Under the pieces are notes generated by a model. The model was not told the DNA's origin, searched no databases, and saw only the letters and a program-made list of their open reading frames with translations. From contig CAYYOV010000042.1 in NCBI GenBank assembly GCA_964473365.1, positions 1 through 21,114 on the forward strand: a stretch of 21,114 nt of DNA, written 5' to 3'. Numbering within the stretch: position 1 is the stretch's first letter; every line of letters starts with the position of its first letter. A program made the position numbers and the translations under genes. This DNA comes from 2-02-FULL-55-14 sp964473365. Lineage in GTDB: Bacteria > Bacteroidota > Ignavibacteria > UBA10030. This document shows, piece after piece, positions 1 through 7,596 of this stretch.

Positions 1-1335
1 GTGCACCTTGGTCCGAGACCAGCCAGCGGGATCGTCCTCGTCGGGCACGATCAACACCAAGACACCAGCTACGATCATGGAAATGCCCCCAAGGACGAGC
101 GCATTCATCGCGTCTCCGCCGAGGAATGATCGCATGAAGTACCCCAAGATACCGGCTGCGACGATCTGCGGGATCACAATGAAGAAGTTGAAGATGCCCA
201 TGTACACGCCCATTTTTGCCGATGGCAGTGCCCCGGCGAGGATCGCATACGGCATCGAAAGGATGCTCGCCCAGGCCAGACCCACGCCGAGCATCGGAAG
301 GAGGAGCATGGAAGGGTCGCTGATGAGGGATATGGACGCAAGCCCGAGGCCCCCCGCGAACAGCGAGAACATATGAACACCCCTGCGTGAGATCGCGCGG
401 GCCAGCAACGGTAACGCGAACGCCACGATCGCTGCGAAACCATTGTAGGCCGAGAAGAGCACGCCCACCCAATCTGCCCCTTCGTTGTAGGCCGCCGACG
501 TCGGATCAGATGTGCCGTAGAGATGGGAGGTCACTGCTGCCGTCGTGTAGATCCACATCGCGAAAAGAGCGAACCACGAAAAGAATTGGACAACCGCGAG
601 ACGTGCCATCGTCACCGGCATCCGCCGAAGGTCGTCGAACACTTCCCTTGCTCCGTGGAAGAATCCCCGTCGGACAGCTCGTTCTTGATGGAAGGCCGCC
701 AGATCCTCGGGGGGATACTCGCGCGTGCGGTAGACGGTCCAACTCACCGCGGTGATGAACGCAAAGGCACCGGCGGCGAACGAGTAGACCACGGAGGGCG
801 GGATCTCGCCGGGCGGGGCCGTGTTGGAGACGCCGAACACATGCGTGAAGGTCCACGGGAGTGCTGATGCGACCACGGCGCCGACGCCGATAAAGAAGCT
901 CTGAACGGCAAAACCAAGCGTCCGCTGTTCTGAGGGAAGCAGGTCGGCCACCAACGCACGGAACGGCTCCATCGATATGTTGATCGAGGCGTCGAGGACC
1001 CAGAGCATACCCGCGGCGACCCACAGGACCGGTGAGTGTGGCATCAGCAGGAGTGCTCCCGATGCTAGCACCGCCCCGGCGAGAAAGTAGGGGCGACGCC
1101 GTCCGAGTCGGCCCCAGGTTCGATCGCTCAAATATCCAACAATGGGTTGAACGAGAAGCCCTGTCGTCGGTGCAGCGATCCACAAGATCGGGATGCTGGC
1201 AATATCTGCCCCCAGCGTCTCGAAGATCCGGCTGACGTTCGCATTCTGTAGCGCGAAGCCGAATTGGATCCCGAGGAATCCGAAGCTCATGTTCCATATC
1301 TGCCAGAAGCTGAGACGAGGTCGTTGTGTTGTCAT
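1..1335 (-). CDS. MFS sugar transporter, SUT/GPH-like (3' end cut by window)
   Basis: Inner-membrane major facilitator carrier, probably importing maltose or maltodextrins by cation symport. The frame starts at ATG 1335 and stays open for 445 codons to base 1 without a stop, so only a short C-terminal piece should be missing. The N-terminus reads MTTQRPRLSFWQIWNMSFGF and is followed by repeated hydrophobic helices. The family motif A is SDRTWGRLGRRRPY at about residues 70-83. A second typical stretch, LDASINISMEPFRALVADL, lies near residues 114-132. Both are typical of the SUT/SLC45-like carriers found beside bacterial amylases. It follows the GH13 amylase gene after a 69-bp gap, and no Shine-Dalgarno site is seen. 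Family assignment is firm; the substrate is inferred from the neighbours. Confidence 0.9.
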   Translation of the reverse strand, partial: MTTQRPRLSFWQIWNMSFGFLGIQFGFALQNANVSRIFETLGADIASIPILWIAAPTTGLLVQPIVGYLSDRTWGRLGRRRPYFLAGAVLASGALLLMPHSPVLWVAAGMLWVLDASINISMEPFRALVADLLPSEQRTLGFAVQSFFIGVGAVVASALPWTFTHVFGVSNTAPPGEIPPSVVYSFAAGAFAFITAVSWTVYRTREYPPEDLAAFHQERAVRRGFFHGAREVFDDLRRMPVTMARLAVVQFFSWFALFAMWIYTTAAVTSHLYGTSDPTSAAYNEGADWVGVLFSAYNGFAAIVAFALPLLARAISRRGVHMFSLFAGGLGLASISLISDPSMLLLPMLGVGLAWASILSMPYAILAGALPSAKMGVYMGIFNFFIVIPQIVAAGILGYFMRSFLGGDAMNALVLGGISMIVAGVLVLIVPDEDDPAGWSRTKVH

Positions 1336-1404
1336 GGTGTTGATACGTGGGAGGTCATGAATTGCAGACGAACGGACGCGAGCCGTTGACACCAGGCGGT
1401 GGGG

Positions 1405-3813
1405 CTATTCGGCGACGAGGATCCGCCATCCGATCGGACTGACCGGAACCACCGCTCGTCGACCGGCGACGGAAATCGTCTCCCCCGTCTCAACGTCCCG
1501 TAATCTGGTCGCCTTGACGGCCCTCGGCAGTTCAACGCTTACGTTGTGCGTGGCTTCGCCCTTGTTGAGCACGACCAGCAGCCGTTCGCGGAAGTCAGAG
1601 CGAAGATAAACGTACGCGTTGCGGTCAGCAGACAGTGTGAGAAAATCGCCGTACCGGAGCGCTGAATGAGCCCTCCGCAGGTGGACGATGGACCTCGTCC
1701 GTTCAAGCAGAGACCGCTCGGCAGCTGTCAGGTCATCCCCAAATCGCATCATGCGCCGATTGTCGGGGTCATCCGCGCCGGTCATCCCGAATTCGGACCC
1801 GTAGTAGACAACAGGCAATCCGGGGATCGTGAAAAGATACGCCTGATACAGTTCCGCTTTGCGATAGCTCGAGGCGTGGTCGACGGACGGCGGGTTGTTC
1901 CATGCCATCTCGCGCGTATCGACGCCCTGGTGCTTGATCTTGCCGTCGGCGTAGGCCATGAAGCGCACCTTGTCGTGGCTATCCATGATGTTTCCCATCA
2001 GATGATAGCGTCCAAATGCGTCGAAGGTGCGCCGCATGTGGAAGTCGAGTGATGCAAACGACTGGTCGGCCTCAAGAAAGACCGGAATGGCGAAGTATGA
2101 CAGGTTGAAGTTGAATTGAGCGCTGAGTTGACCGTTCCGCACGTACGAGGCGATCAGATCGTAGTCACCGAATGTTTCGCCGATCTGATACACCGGAACG
2201 GCGCGGTGTCCTTCGACCCGTTCCTTGATGCGTTGCGTCAACGCTCTCCAGAATTCATTGGGCACATGTTTCACGGCGTCGTGCCGGAAGCCATCGGCTC
2301 CGGTCTGTTCGAGCCACCACACGGCGTTGTTCGTCATGGCCTCGATCGGCTCCGACGAACGCGTGTAGTCGAACGAGGGCATGTACGGCTCGAACCAGGT
2401 CGTCAAGCGGTATTCGTCCCACAGGCGAAGATTCTTCCGACCGTCGGGAAGATCGAGCGTCCCGAACCAGTCGGGATGCTCGCGATACCAGGGATGATCG
2501 ATGTGAACGTGATGAGCCACGAAATCCAGGAGCACCCGGATGCCACGCGCATGCGCTTTGGTCACGAACTCCCGGAGGTCGGCCATACGGCCAAACTGTT
2601 CTTCGACGAGCGTGTCGCTGATCGGCCAGTACCCATGATACCCGCTGTACCATCGGTGCGGCGGCGGATATTCCCGGAACGCCACGTCCGGATTGTCGTA
2701 CACGGGGGAGATCCAAATGATGTTCGCTCCCAGTGAATCGAAATAGCCTTCTTCAAGCGTCTGGATGATCCCCCGAAGGTCTCCGCCCTGATAGTTGGCC
2801 TGGACGAAGATCGAGTCGTGCTCGACGGGTGCGTCGATCGATCGGTCGCCATTCCGGTAGCGATCGATCATGATCGAATAGATGACCCCATCCTCCCATC
2901 CCTCCCGCTCACCCTCCCTCCCCGCGGGCTCGCCGTCTACGAAAATGGCCTGCTGGACGTTAGACAACGTGCCACGGAGGGATGAAAAGAGTCGTAGCGT
3001 CTTCCGTCCGCGCAGTTCACCATCACTCAATTGGACCTGGATCTTCGAGCCATCGATCCGAATGCGCTTGGGGTCGATCTTCCGATTGTCGATGAGGGCG
3101 ACGATGTGATCCGGCACGACGGGCGCGCCGGAAGTTCGTTCAGCGACGAAGGACAGCTTCAACCCGCCGGGTACGGTCTCGCGGGCTCCGACATGCAGGA
3201 AGTATTCCGCAGGATCCGGGTCGACGACGCGCAGGACGGAATTGAAGTCGTCGAATCCTGTCGGGCTTTTTTCCGGATTCGAAGGATCAACGATCTCGCG
3301 GCCATTCACGACGAACTTGTAGAGGTAGATGCCCGGCTGCAGCTTCACCGTGGCGCTACGGGTCCCGTTTCCGTCCCGGTCGGCCATAGGTAGCGCAGTC
3401 TTATTCCATTGATTGAAGCTCCCTGCGACGGTCACTCGCGCGTCGGCCGGCACTCCGCGCAGAAGGAACCGGTGCGACACCGTTCGCGCGGGACGCTTTG
3501 CCACGACAGGGATATCATACGCGTTGTCCCCTAGCGTGAAGCGAAGGGTCGTAACGCCGGAGAATCCGCGCGAAGGCCGAACGATCAGGACATTCCGGGA
3601 ATGATCATGTTCGACGGTGATCTGTGGATGCCTCTCGAACTTCAGATCGTAGCTCCGTGCGTAGAACAGATCGCTGATCACGAGCGTGTCCCGGCGCCCT
3701 GCGGCGAGATCGAGAGGCTGGATCACCTCCCGGATATCCTGGGCGACGACGGCCAGACCTGCCGATGCGAGAACGCCGATGAGGATGGAGTAGCGTCGAG
3801 TACGAGCGTTCAT
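1405..3813 (-). CDS. Secreted GH13 alpha-amylase-like enzyme with N-terminal CBM48-like module
   Basis: Glycoside hydrolase clan GH-H enzyme of 802 aa that should cleave alpha-1,4-glucans or maltodextrins. Residues 1-24 look like a signal peptide (cut near VVA/QD). An immunoglobulin-like region is followed by a CBM48/AMPK-type module at about 110-197 (VTVAGSFNQWN, YLYKFVVNG). A charged low-complexity linker at 293-308 precedes the barrel (about 308-700). Visible catalytic residues are D512 in GFRHDAVKH, E546 in QIGETFG and D614 in MDSHDKVR. Region I reads DFVAHH (430-435), where most GH13 enzymes have N before the last H. A C-terminal beta domain ends the protein and there is no T9SS tail, so a periplasmic or lipid-free secreted location is inferred. 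It lies 51 bp after one MFS gene and 69 bp before another, and no Shine-Dalgarno site is seen. The subfamily was not resolved. Confidence 0.93.
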   Translation of the reverse strand: MNARTRRYSILIGVLASAGLAVVAQDIREVIQPLDLAAGRRDTLVISDLFYARSYDLKFERHPQITVEHDHSRNVLIVRPSRGFSGVTTLRFTLGDNAYDIPVVAKRPARTVSHRFLLRGVPADARVTVAGSFNQWNKTALPMADRDGNGTRSATVKLQPGIYLYKFVVNGREIVDPSNPEKSPTGFDDFNSVLRVVDPDPAEYFLHVGARETVPGGLKLSFVAERTSGAPVVPDHIVALIDNRKIDPKRIRIDGSKIQVQLSDGELRGRKTLRLFSSLRGTLSNVQQAIFVDGEPAGREGEREGWEDGVIYSIMIDRYRNGDRSIDAPVEHDSIFVQANYQGGDLRGIIQTLEEGYFDSLGANIIWISPVYDNPDVAFREYPPPHRWYSGYHGYWPISDTLVEEQFGRMADLREFVTKAHARGIRVLLDFVAHHVHIDHPWYREHPDWFGTLDLPDGRKNLRLWDEYRLTTWFEPYMPSFDYTRSSEPIEAMTNNAVWWLEQTGADGFRHDAVKHVPNEFWRALTQRIKERVEGHRAVPVYQIGETFGDYDLIASYVRNGQLSAQFNFNLSYFAIPVFLEADQSFASLDFHMRRTFDAFGRYHLMGNIMDSHDKVRFMAYADGKIKHQGVDTREMAWNNPPSVDHASSYRKAELYQAYLFTIPGLPVVYYGSEFGMTGADDPDNRRMMRFGDDLTAAERSLLERTRSIVHLRRAHSALRYGDFLTLSADRNAYVYLRSDFRERLLVVLNKGEATHNVSVELPRAVKATRLRDVETGETISVAGRRAVVPVSPIGWRILVAE
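2886..2923 (-). other. Potential G-quadruplex on the coding strand of the GH13 gene
   Basis: On the coding (minus) strand seven runs of three or four G occur within 38 bases, separated by loops of 1-5 bases (plus-strand C runs at 2886-2889, 2895-2897, 2900-2902, 2904-2906, 2912-2914, 2916-2918 and 2920-2923). This fits the G3+N1-7 pattern. It encodes the Gly/Glu/Arg-rich linker (about residues 293-308) between the N-terminal modules and the catalytic barrel. The motif is seen directly; folding in RNA or DNA is inferred. Confidence 0.55.
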
Positions 3814-3864
3814 GAAGAGGTGCGTTGAGGTGGACAGTTCCGGGGTCGTCGTTATGATTTCGGT

Positions 3865-5193
3865 TCAATGACCAGAAGCTGACGAAGGCGTCGCGACAGC
3901 ACTCGATCCGGAGCCGGTCCGTCGCTCGTGCACACTCGTCCACAACGCCGCTGAGATCGCCAGCGAAATGCCGCTGATCAGAAAGATGATACTCTTGTCG
4001 TCTGCGTGTAACACGATCGTTCCAACCGCCATACTGACGAGCAGCTGCGGAAGTACGACAGAGAGATTGAAGATCCCCATGAAGAAGCCGGTCCGGCCCT
4101 GGTCGATCTTCTCGGTCATGATCGCGAAGGGCAAGCTGACCACAGCTGCCCACCCGATCCCGGCTACGGCCATCAATGCATAGAGCGCCATTGGCGTCGT
4201 CCCAAGCCAAACGATCCCGAAATATCCGGCGGACATCGTCGCCACACACAAAAGATGTGTTCGAACGCGGCCGATCCGTTCAACGATCGGCTCCAGCACG
4301 AGGGCAGGCAATATGAACCCGACCGTGTTCAGGACGGCGAACGCGATGGCGATGATCTGTCCTGAGCCGGCGTCGATCACGGCGGCCTCCGTGCCCGGTG
4401 CGAAGAACCGCTGCTGGATGAAGGCGATGATGTAGACGAACATGGTCTGAATGCCGATCCACGAGAAGCCGTGGGCGACATAGATCCGGAAGAGCTGCCC
4501 CCATTCCGTGGACGAAGACTTCGCTCCTCCATCCGAGGAAACCTCAGGCTCGATCGTCCGCTTCTCGACGATGAAGAACATCGGTACGACGGAGAACAGG
4601 AAAACCACTCCGACGCCCACCCAGATGAGAAGGTCGTTCCCAAAACTTGCGCCGATAACGTACGCCAGAACTCCGAACAATCCTGAGATGGTCTGCATCC
4701 AGGTGTAGCCCTTTGTCCGTGGATTCCCCTCGGGCGTGACATCGGCGATGATCGATCGCGTCGGATTGAAGCTCACGTTGATGGCGAGATCGAGCGTGAG
4801 CGCAACGGCGATCGCAACGCCGAGAAGACTGCCGAGGCCGAGCGTCTTGTTGATGACGTCGATATTCGGGAGCGCCATGAGCATCGCAGCCGCCAGGGTC
4901 CCGCCGATGAGGACGAACGGTCTCCGACGGCCGCCCCAGAACCAGACCTTGTCACTGATCACTCCGACGATCACTTGGCCAAAAATGCCGGCCAGAGGTC
5001 CGGCCGCCCATACGAACCCGACCTCATCGATGTGCAGGCCGTAGCGGGTCGTCAACAGCCAACTAAGGGCCGAGATCTGGATCGACAGTGCGAATCCCAT
5101 GGCCGTGGCCGGCAGGCTCATGAGAACGTAGAACGAATTCGTCAAACGCTCTTGGATAGATCGCATCGGGGCACGTTGGGGTGGTTGGAACAT
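3865..5193 (-). CDS. MFS sugar transporter, SUT/GPH-like
   Basis: Complete 442-aa inner-membrane carrier of the major facilitator superfamily, related to the one at the start of the window. Motif A reads SDKVWFWGGRRRPF at about residues 80-93, and the DLAINVSFNPTRSIIADV stretch matches the same family position as in its paralogue. The protein is hydrophobic throughout, with a short Ser/Ala-rich cytosolic tail. The start at 5193 lies 9 bp after the stop of the GH57 gene. A second in-frame ATG at 5166 (residue 10) is possible, and neither has a clear Shine-Dalgarno site. Its place between two amylolytic genes suggests import of maltose or maltodextrins released in the periplasm; this substrate is inferred. 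Confidence 0.93.
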   Translation of the reverse strand: MFQPPQRAPMRSIQERLTNSFYVLMSLPATAMGFALSIQISALSWLLTTRYGLHIDEVGFVWAAGPLAGIFGQVIVGVISDKVWFWGGRRRPFVLIGGTLAAAMLMALPNIDVINKTLGLGSLLGVAIAVALTLDLAINVSFNPTRSIIADVTPEGNPRTKGYTWMQTISGLFGVLAYVIGASFGNDLLIWVGVGVVFLFSVVPMFFIVEKRTIEPEVSSDGGAKSSSTEWGQLFRIYVAHGFSWIGIQTMFVYIIAFIQQRFFAPGTEAAVIDAGSGQIIAIAFAVLNTVGFILPALVLEPIVERIGRVRTHLLCVATMSAGYFGIVWLGTTPMALYALMAVAGIGWAAVVSLPFAIMTEKIDQGRTGFFMGIFNLSVVLPQLLVSMAVGTIVLHADDKSIIFLISGISLAISAALWTSVHERRTGSGSSAVATPSSASGH

Positions 5194-5202
5194 GAACGGT
5201 GG

Positions 5203-7596
5203 CTAATGTACGCCGAACGTATCGTCAAGGAACATGGGGCCGGTAGGACCAGGCTCGATCCTGACAGACCGATTGTTCGAAGGGAATTCCTCCCCCGGGA
5301 TCCACTCTCCCGCCGGACCGCTGTTCGTGTATTTGTACTCGAGCTGGAACCCGCGCGGTAGGAAGACTTCCCGCGTCCAAACGCCGTCGCCGGCCTTTTC
5401 GTCTCCCTGAGTTCCGTCATCACGAAGCAGGACCGTGTTTGGGACCCAATCACCCACGGCGGAGTGATTGCCCGCGACGGCGATGAAGGTCCGCACGTAC
5501 ATCGAACCCACGGAACATCGAAACACCACCTTCACCATATCGGACGTACTTTGGGCCATGGTCCCCTGCGCCGCACGCTCCTCCGCGGGGGCATCGGCGG
5601 CTATGATCGGCTTGAACGTCCGCTGTGGCATCTTGCCGCCTGCCTTGCGGGCGAAGGCATAGATATTCTTCAGATGCGTGATGAACCCCAGGTCGAACGG
5701 ACGGTCCCCGGCGGGAGCATTCTGATCTGTCCCGTACCACCAGAACCAGTCAGAACCTTCTGCAGCATACATTGACTCCCAAGCCCGATATCCGTACCAG
5801 GATTTGCCCCCCTCCCTGGGTGGTGGGGAAAGCGGATCTGGCTGCTTGACTCCCGATGCTTCGAGGTCCTTGCGGGCCAACAGCAGATACTCCCAGGCCC
5901 GGTTTTCCTCGTCCTCCCCGATCCAAGTGTCATAATTGGCATTGATCCACGATCCCGGCCATAGCCACTCGATCTTTGGAAGCTGTTCAACCGGGTGGGC
6001 CGGGATATTTCTAAGTGGATTACCCTTAATGTATTCGGTGACCGTTGTCGTTATAACTTGTTGCTGTTCATACAGCTTAGACAGTTTGCGATAAAGTGCA
6101 TTCTGGAAGTCTTTGCCGTCATTGTCGTGCCGGTACCACTCCCAAGCGTTCTCCCCGTCGAGAATGACGGTCAATAGTCGGTCGGGCTCCCCTTCCTGGG
6201 GTGCATACTTGAGGACGGACCTGACGAAATCATCGGCGGCGTCTTCGCCCCGGTAGTTCTGGTAGACGAAGCCGATCTTGTCGGAAAGCTCAGTCTCACG
6301 GAAGACCATGACCATCGGGGGATTCCCCTCTTCGGTCTGGGCGGCATAGGGATAATAGACCGGCTGTCCGCCTGGTTTTGATCGATACAGGATCTTCTCG
6401 TCAGTGGCGATCCAGGTTATCCCTCGCCGGGCAATAACAGATAGGACATCTTGCGCGACAGAACCTTCCCCTGGCCACATCCCGAACGGGGCAAGGCCAA
6501 AAGTCTTGCGGTACGCCGCGACGGCCTTCGCCACCTGGGCGTCCGCATCCTTCGGATAGTGGTACCGCGACGGCATCGGGTCGTTCGGTTGGCATATCCG
6601 AGCGAGGTCAGAATCGTAGATCAGCGGCAGGATAGGATGGTAGTATGGGGTCGTCAGTACCTCGAGCTGACCCCGATGCGTGGAAGGATGGTACATCAGC
6701 TTCTTGTGCAGGGGCAAGATCGCGGCGCAGATCTTGTACGTCTCTGCGACGATCCGCAGGCAATCGTCTTCTTCGATTGCGTGGCGAGCATGATATCGGC
6801 CCTCTGCGTCCCGGCTGATCAGGTCCGTGAGATCGACGACCCGTCGAGAGGCGAGTCGGACCTTGCCTTCGAGGAAATCGGGGTCAAAGTTGGCCGCGTA
6901 GAACCAGAACTTTACTTCACGCCGGTCCTGAATCGTCATTCCATCCACCCCGACCTGACGGAACTTGTTCCGGAGGGCAAGGTAGGCCGGAAAGCGCTCA
7001 AGGATCACGTCGCTCACGCCAAAGGCATTCCAGACGTTTGTAAAGAGAAAGCGGAGATCATCCGGAGACAATTCTTCCGTGGGCGTCAGCGCGATGTCGA
7101 TCCACGGGTCTGTCTTCCCTTTCAACGCCTTCAGGTACTTCCGCGCCTGGACCGTGTTCTTCTTGACGTCGACGAACGGCTTCAATCGATCGACATAGTA
7201 CTCCGTCAATTGGTGCAGGAGCGAGGACGTAAGGTTGACGGTGAAATGGATGTTGGGATAACGCTCCAACGCCGCCGTCATGTCGTAGTAATCCTTCGTG
7301 GCGTGCGTACGCACCCATGGACCCTGCAATTGGTCGCTGCCGGGATCCAGATACAAGGGCTGATGTTGATGCCAGATGATGTTGAGGAAGAGCGTTCGTC
7401 CGCTCTTCGGATAGTCGTCGCTCATAGGGATCGTTTCGTGCGTTGCTGGCTCCGATTGGACCACGGAAGCCAAGGTGTCAGCGTGTTTCAGATCCGTCCA
7501 GTTCGCCGATGGAACGCCTCGGGCAATCAGCGGCTCCACCGTCAGGATGAGACCGCAGACGCCGGCGACAGTTGTGATTCGTCTCCGAGTGTTCAT
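5203..7596 (-). CDS. Exported GH57 alpha-glucan hydrolase with C-terminal CBM20-like domain
   Basis: Retaining GH57 enzyme (797 aa) of the amylase/amylopullulanase type. Conserved regions are visible in order: HQHQP (76-80), LTTPYYHPILPL (314-325), WPGEGS with the expected nucleophile E377, and ILDGENAWE with the expected acid/base D480. A group-typical GSDWFWWYGTDQ follows near 614-625. Residues about 690-797 form a CBM20-like starch-binding module (GNHSAVGDW, GDGVWTREV, QLEYKYT, NNRSVRI). The N-terminus MNTRRRITTVAGVCGLILTV resembles a signal peptide, which is notable because many GH57 enzymes are cytosolic. The start codon overlaps the stop of the upstream GH13 gene (ATGA, 7593-7596), indicating translational coupling. 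No T9SS tail is present, so a periplasmic site is inferred. The exact specificity is not resolved. Confidence 0.92.
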   Translation of the reverse strand: MNTRRRITTVAGVCGLILTVEPLIARGVPSANWTDLKHADTLASVVQSEPATHETIPMSDDYPKSGRTLFLNIIWHQHQPLYLDPGSDQLQGPWVRTHATKDYYDMTAALERYPNIHFTVNLTSSLLHQLTEYYVDRLKPFVDVKKNTVQARKYLKALKGKTDPWIDIALTPTEELSPDDLRFLFTNVWNAFGVSDVILERFPAYLALRNKFRQVGVDGMTIQDRREVKFWFYAANFDPDFLEGKVRLASRRVVDLTDLISRDAEGRYHARHAIEEDDCLRIVAETYKICAAILPLHKKLMYHPSTHRGQLEVLTTPYYHPILPLIYDSDLARICQPNDPMPSRYHYPKDADAQVAKAVAAYRKTFGLAPFGMWPGEGSVAQDVLSVIARRGITWIATDEKILYRSKPGGQPVYYPYAAQTEEGNPPMVMVFRETELSDKIGFVYQNYRGEDAADDFVRSVLKYAPQEGEPDRLLTVILDGENAWEWYRHDNDGKDFQNALYRKLSKLYEQQQVITTTVTEYIKGNPLRNIPAHPVEQLPKIEWLWPGSWINANYDTWIGEDEENRAWEYLLLARKDLEASGVKQPDPLSPPPREGGKSWYGYRAWESMYAAEGSDWFWWYGTDQNAPAGDRPFDLGFITHLKNIYAFARKAGGKMPQRTFKPIIAADAPAEERAAQGTMAQSTSDMVKVVFRCSVGSMYVRTFIAVAGNHSAVGDWVPNTVLLRDDGTQGDEKAGDGVWTREVFLPRGFQLEYKYTNSGPAGEWIPGEEFPSNNRSVRIEPGPTGPMFLDDTFGVH

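Noticed and set aside
506..1297. A 263-codon minus-strand frame inside the first MFS gene
   Set aside because: It is a different frame from the MFS reading, which is open from 1335 to base 1 and carries family motifs; this frame has an Arg-rich shadow composition.
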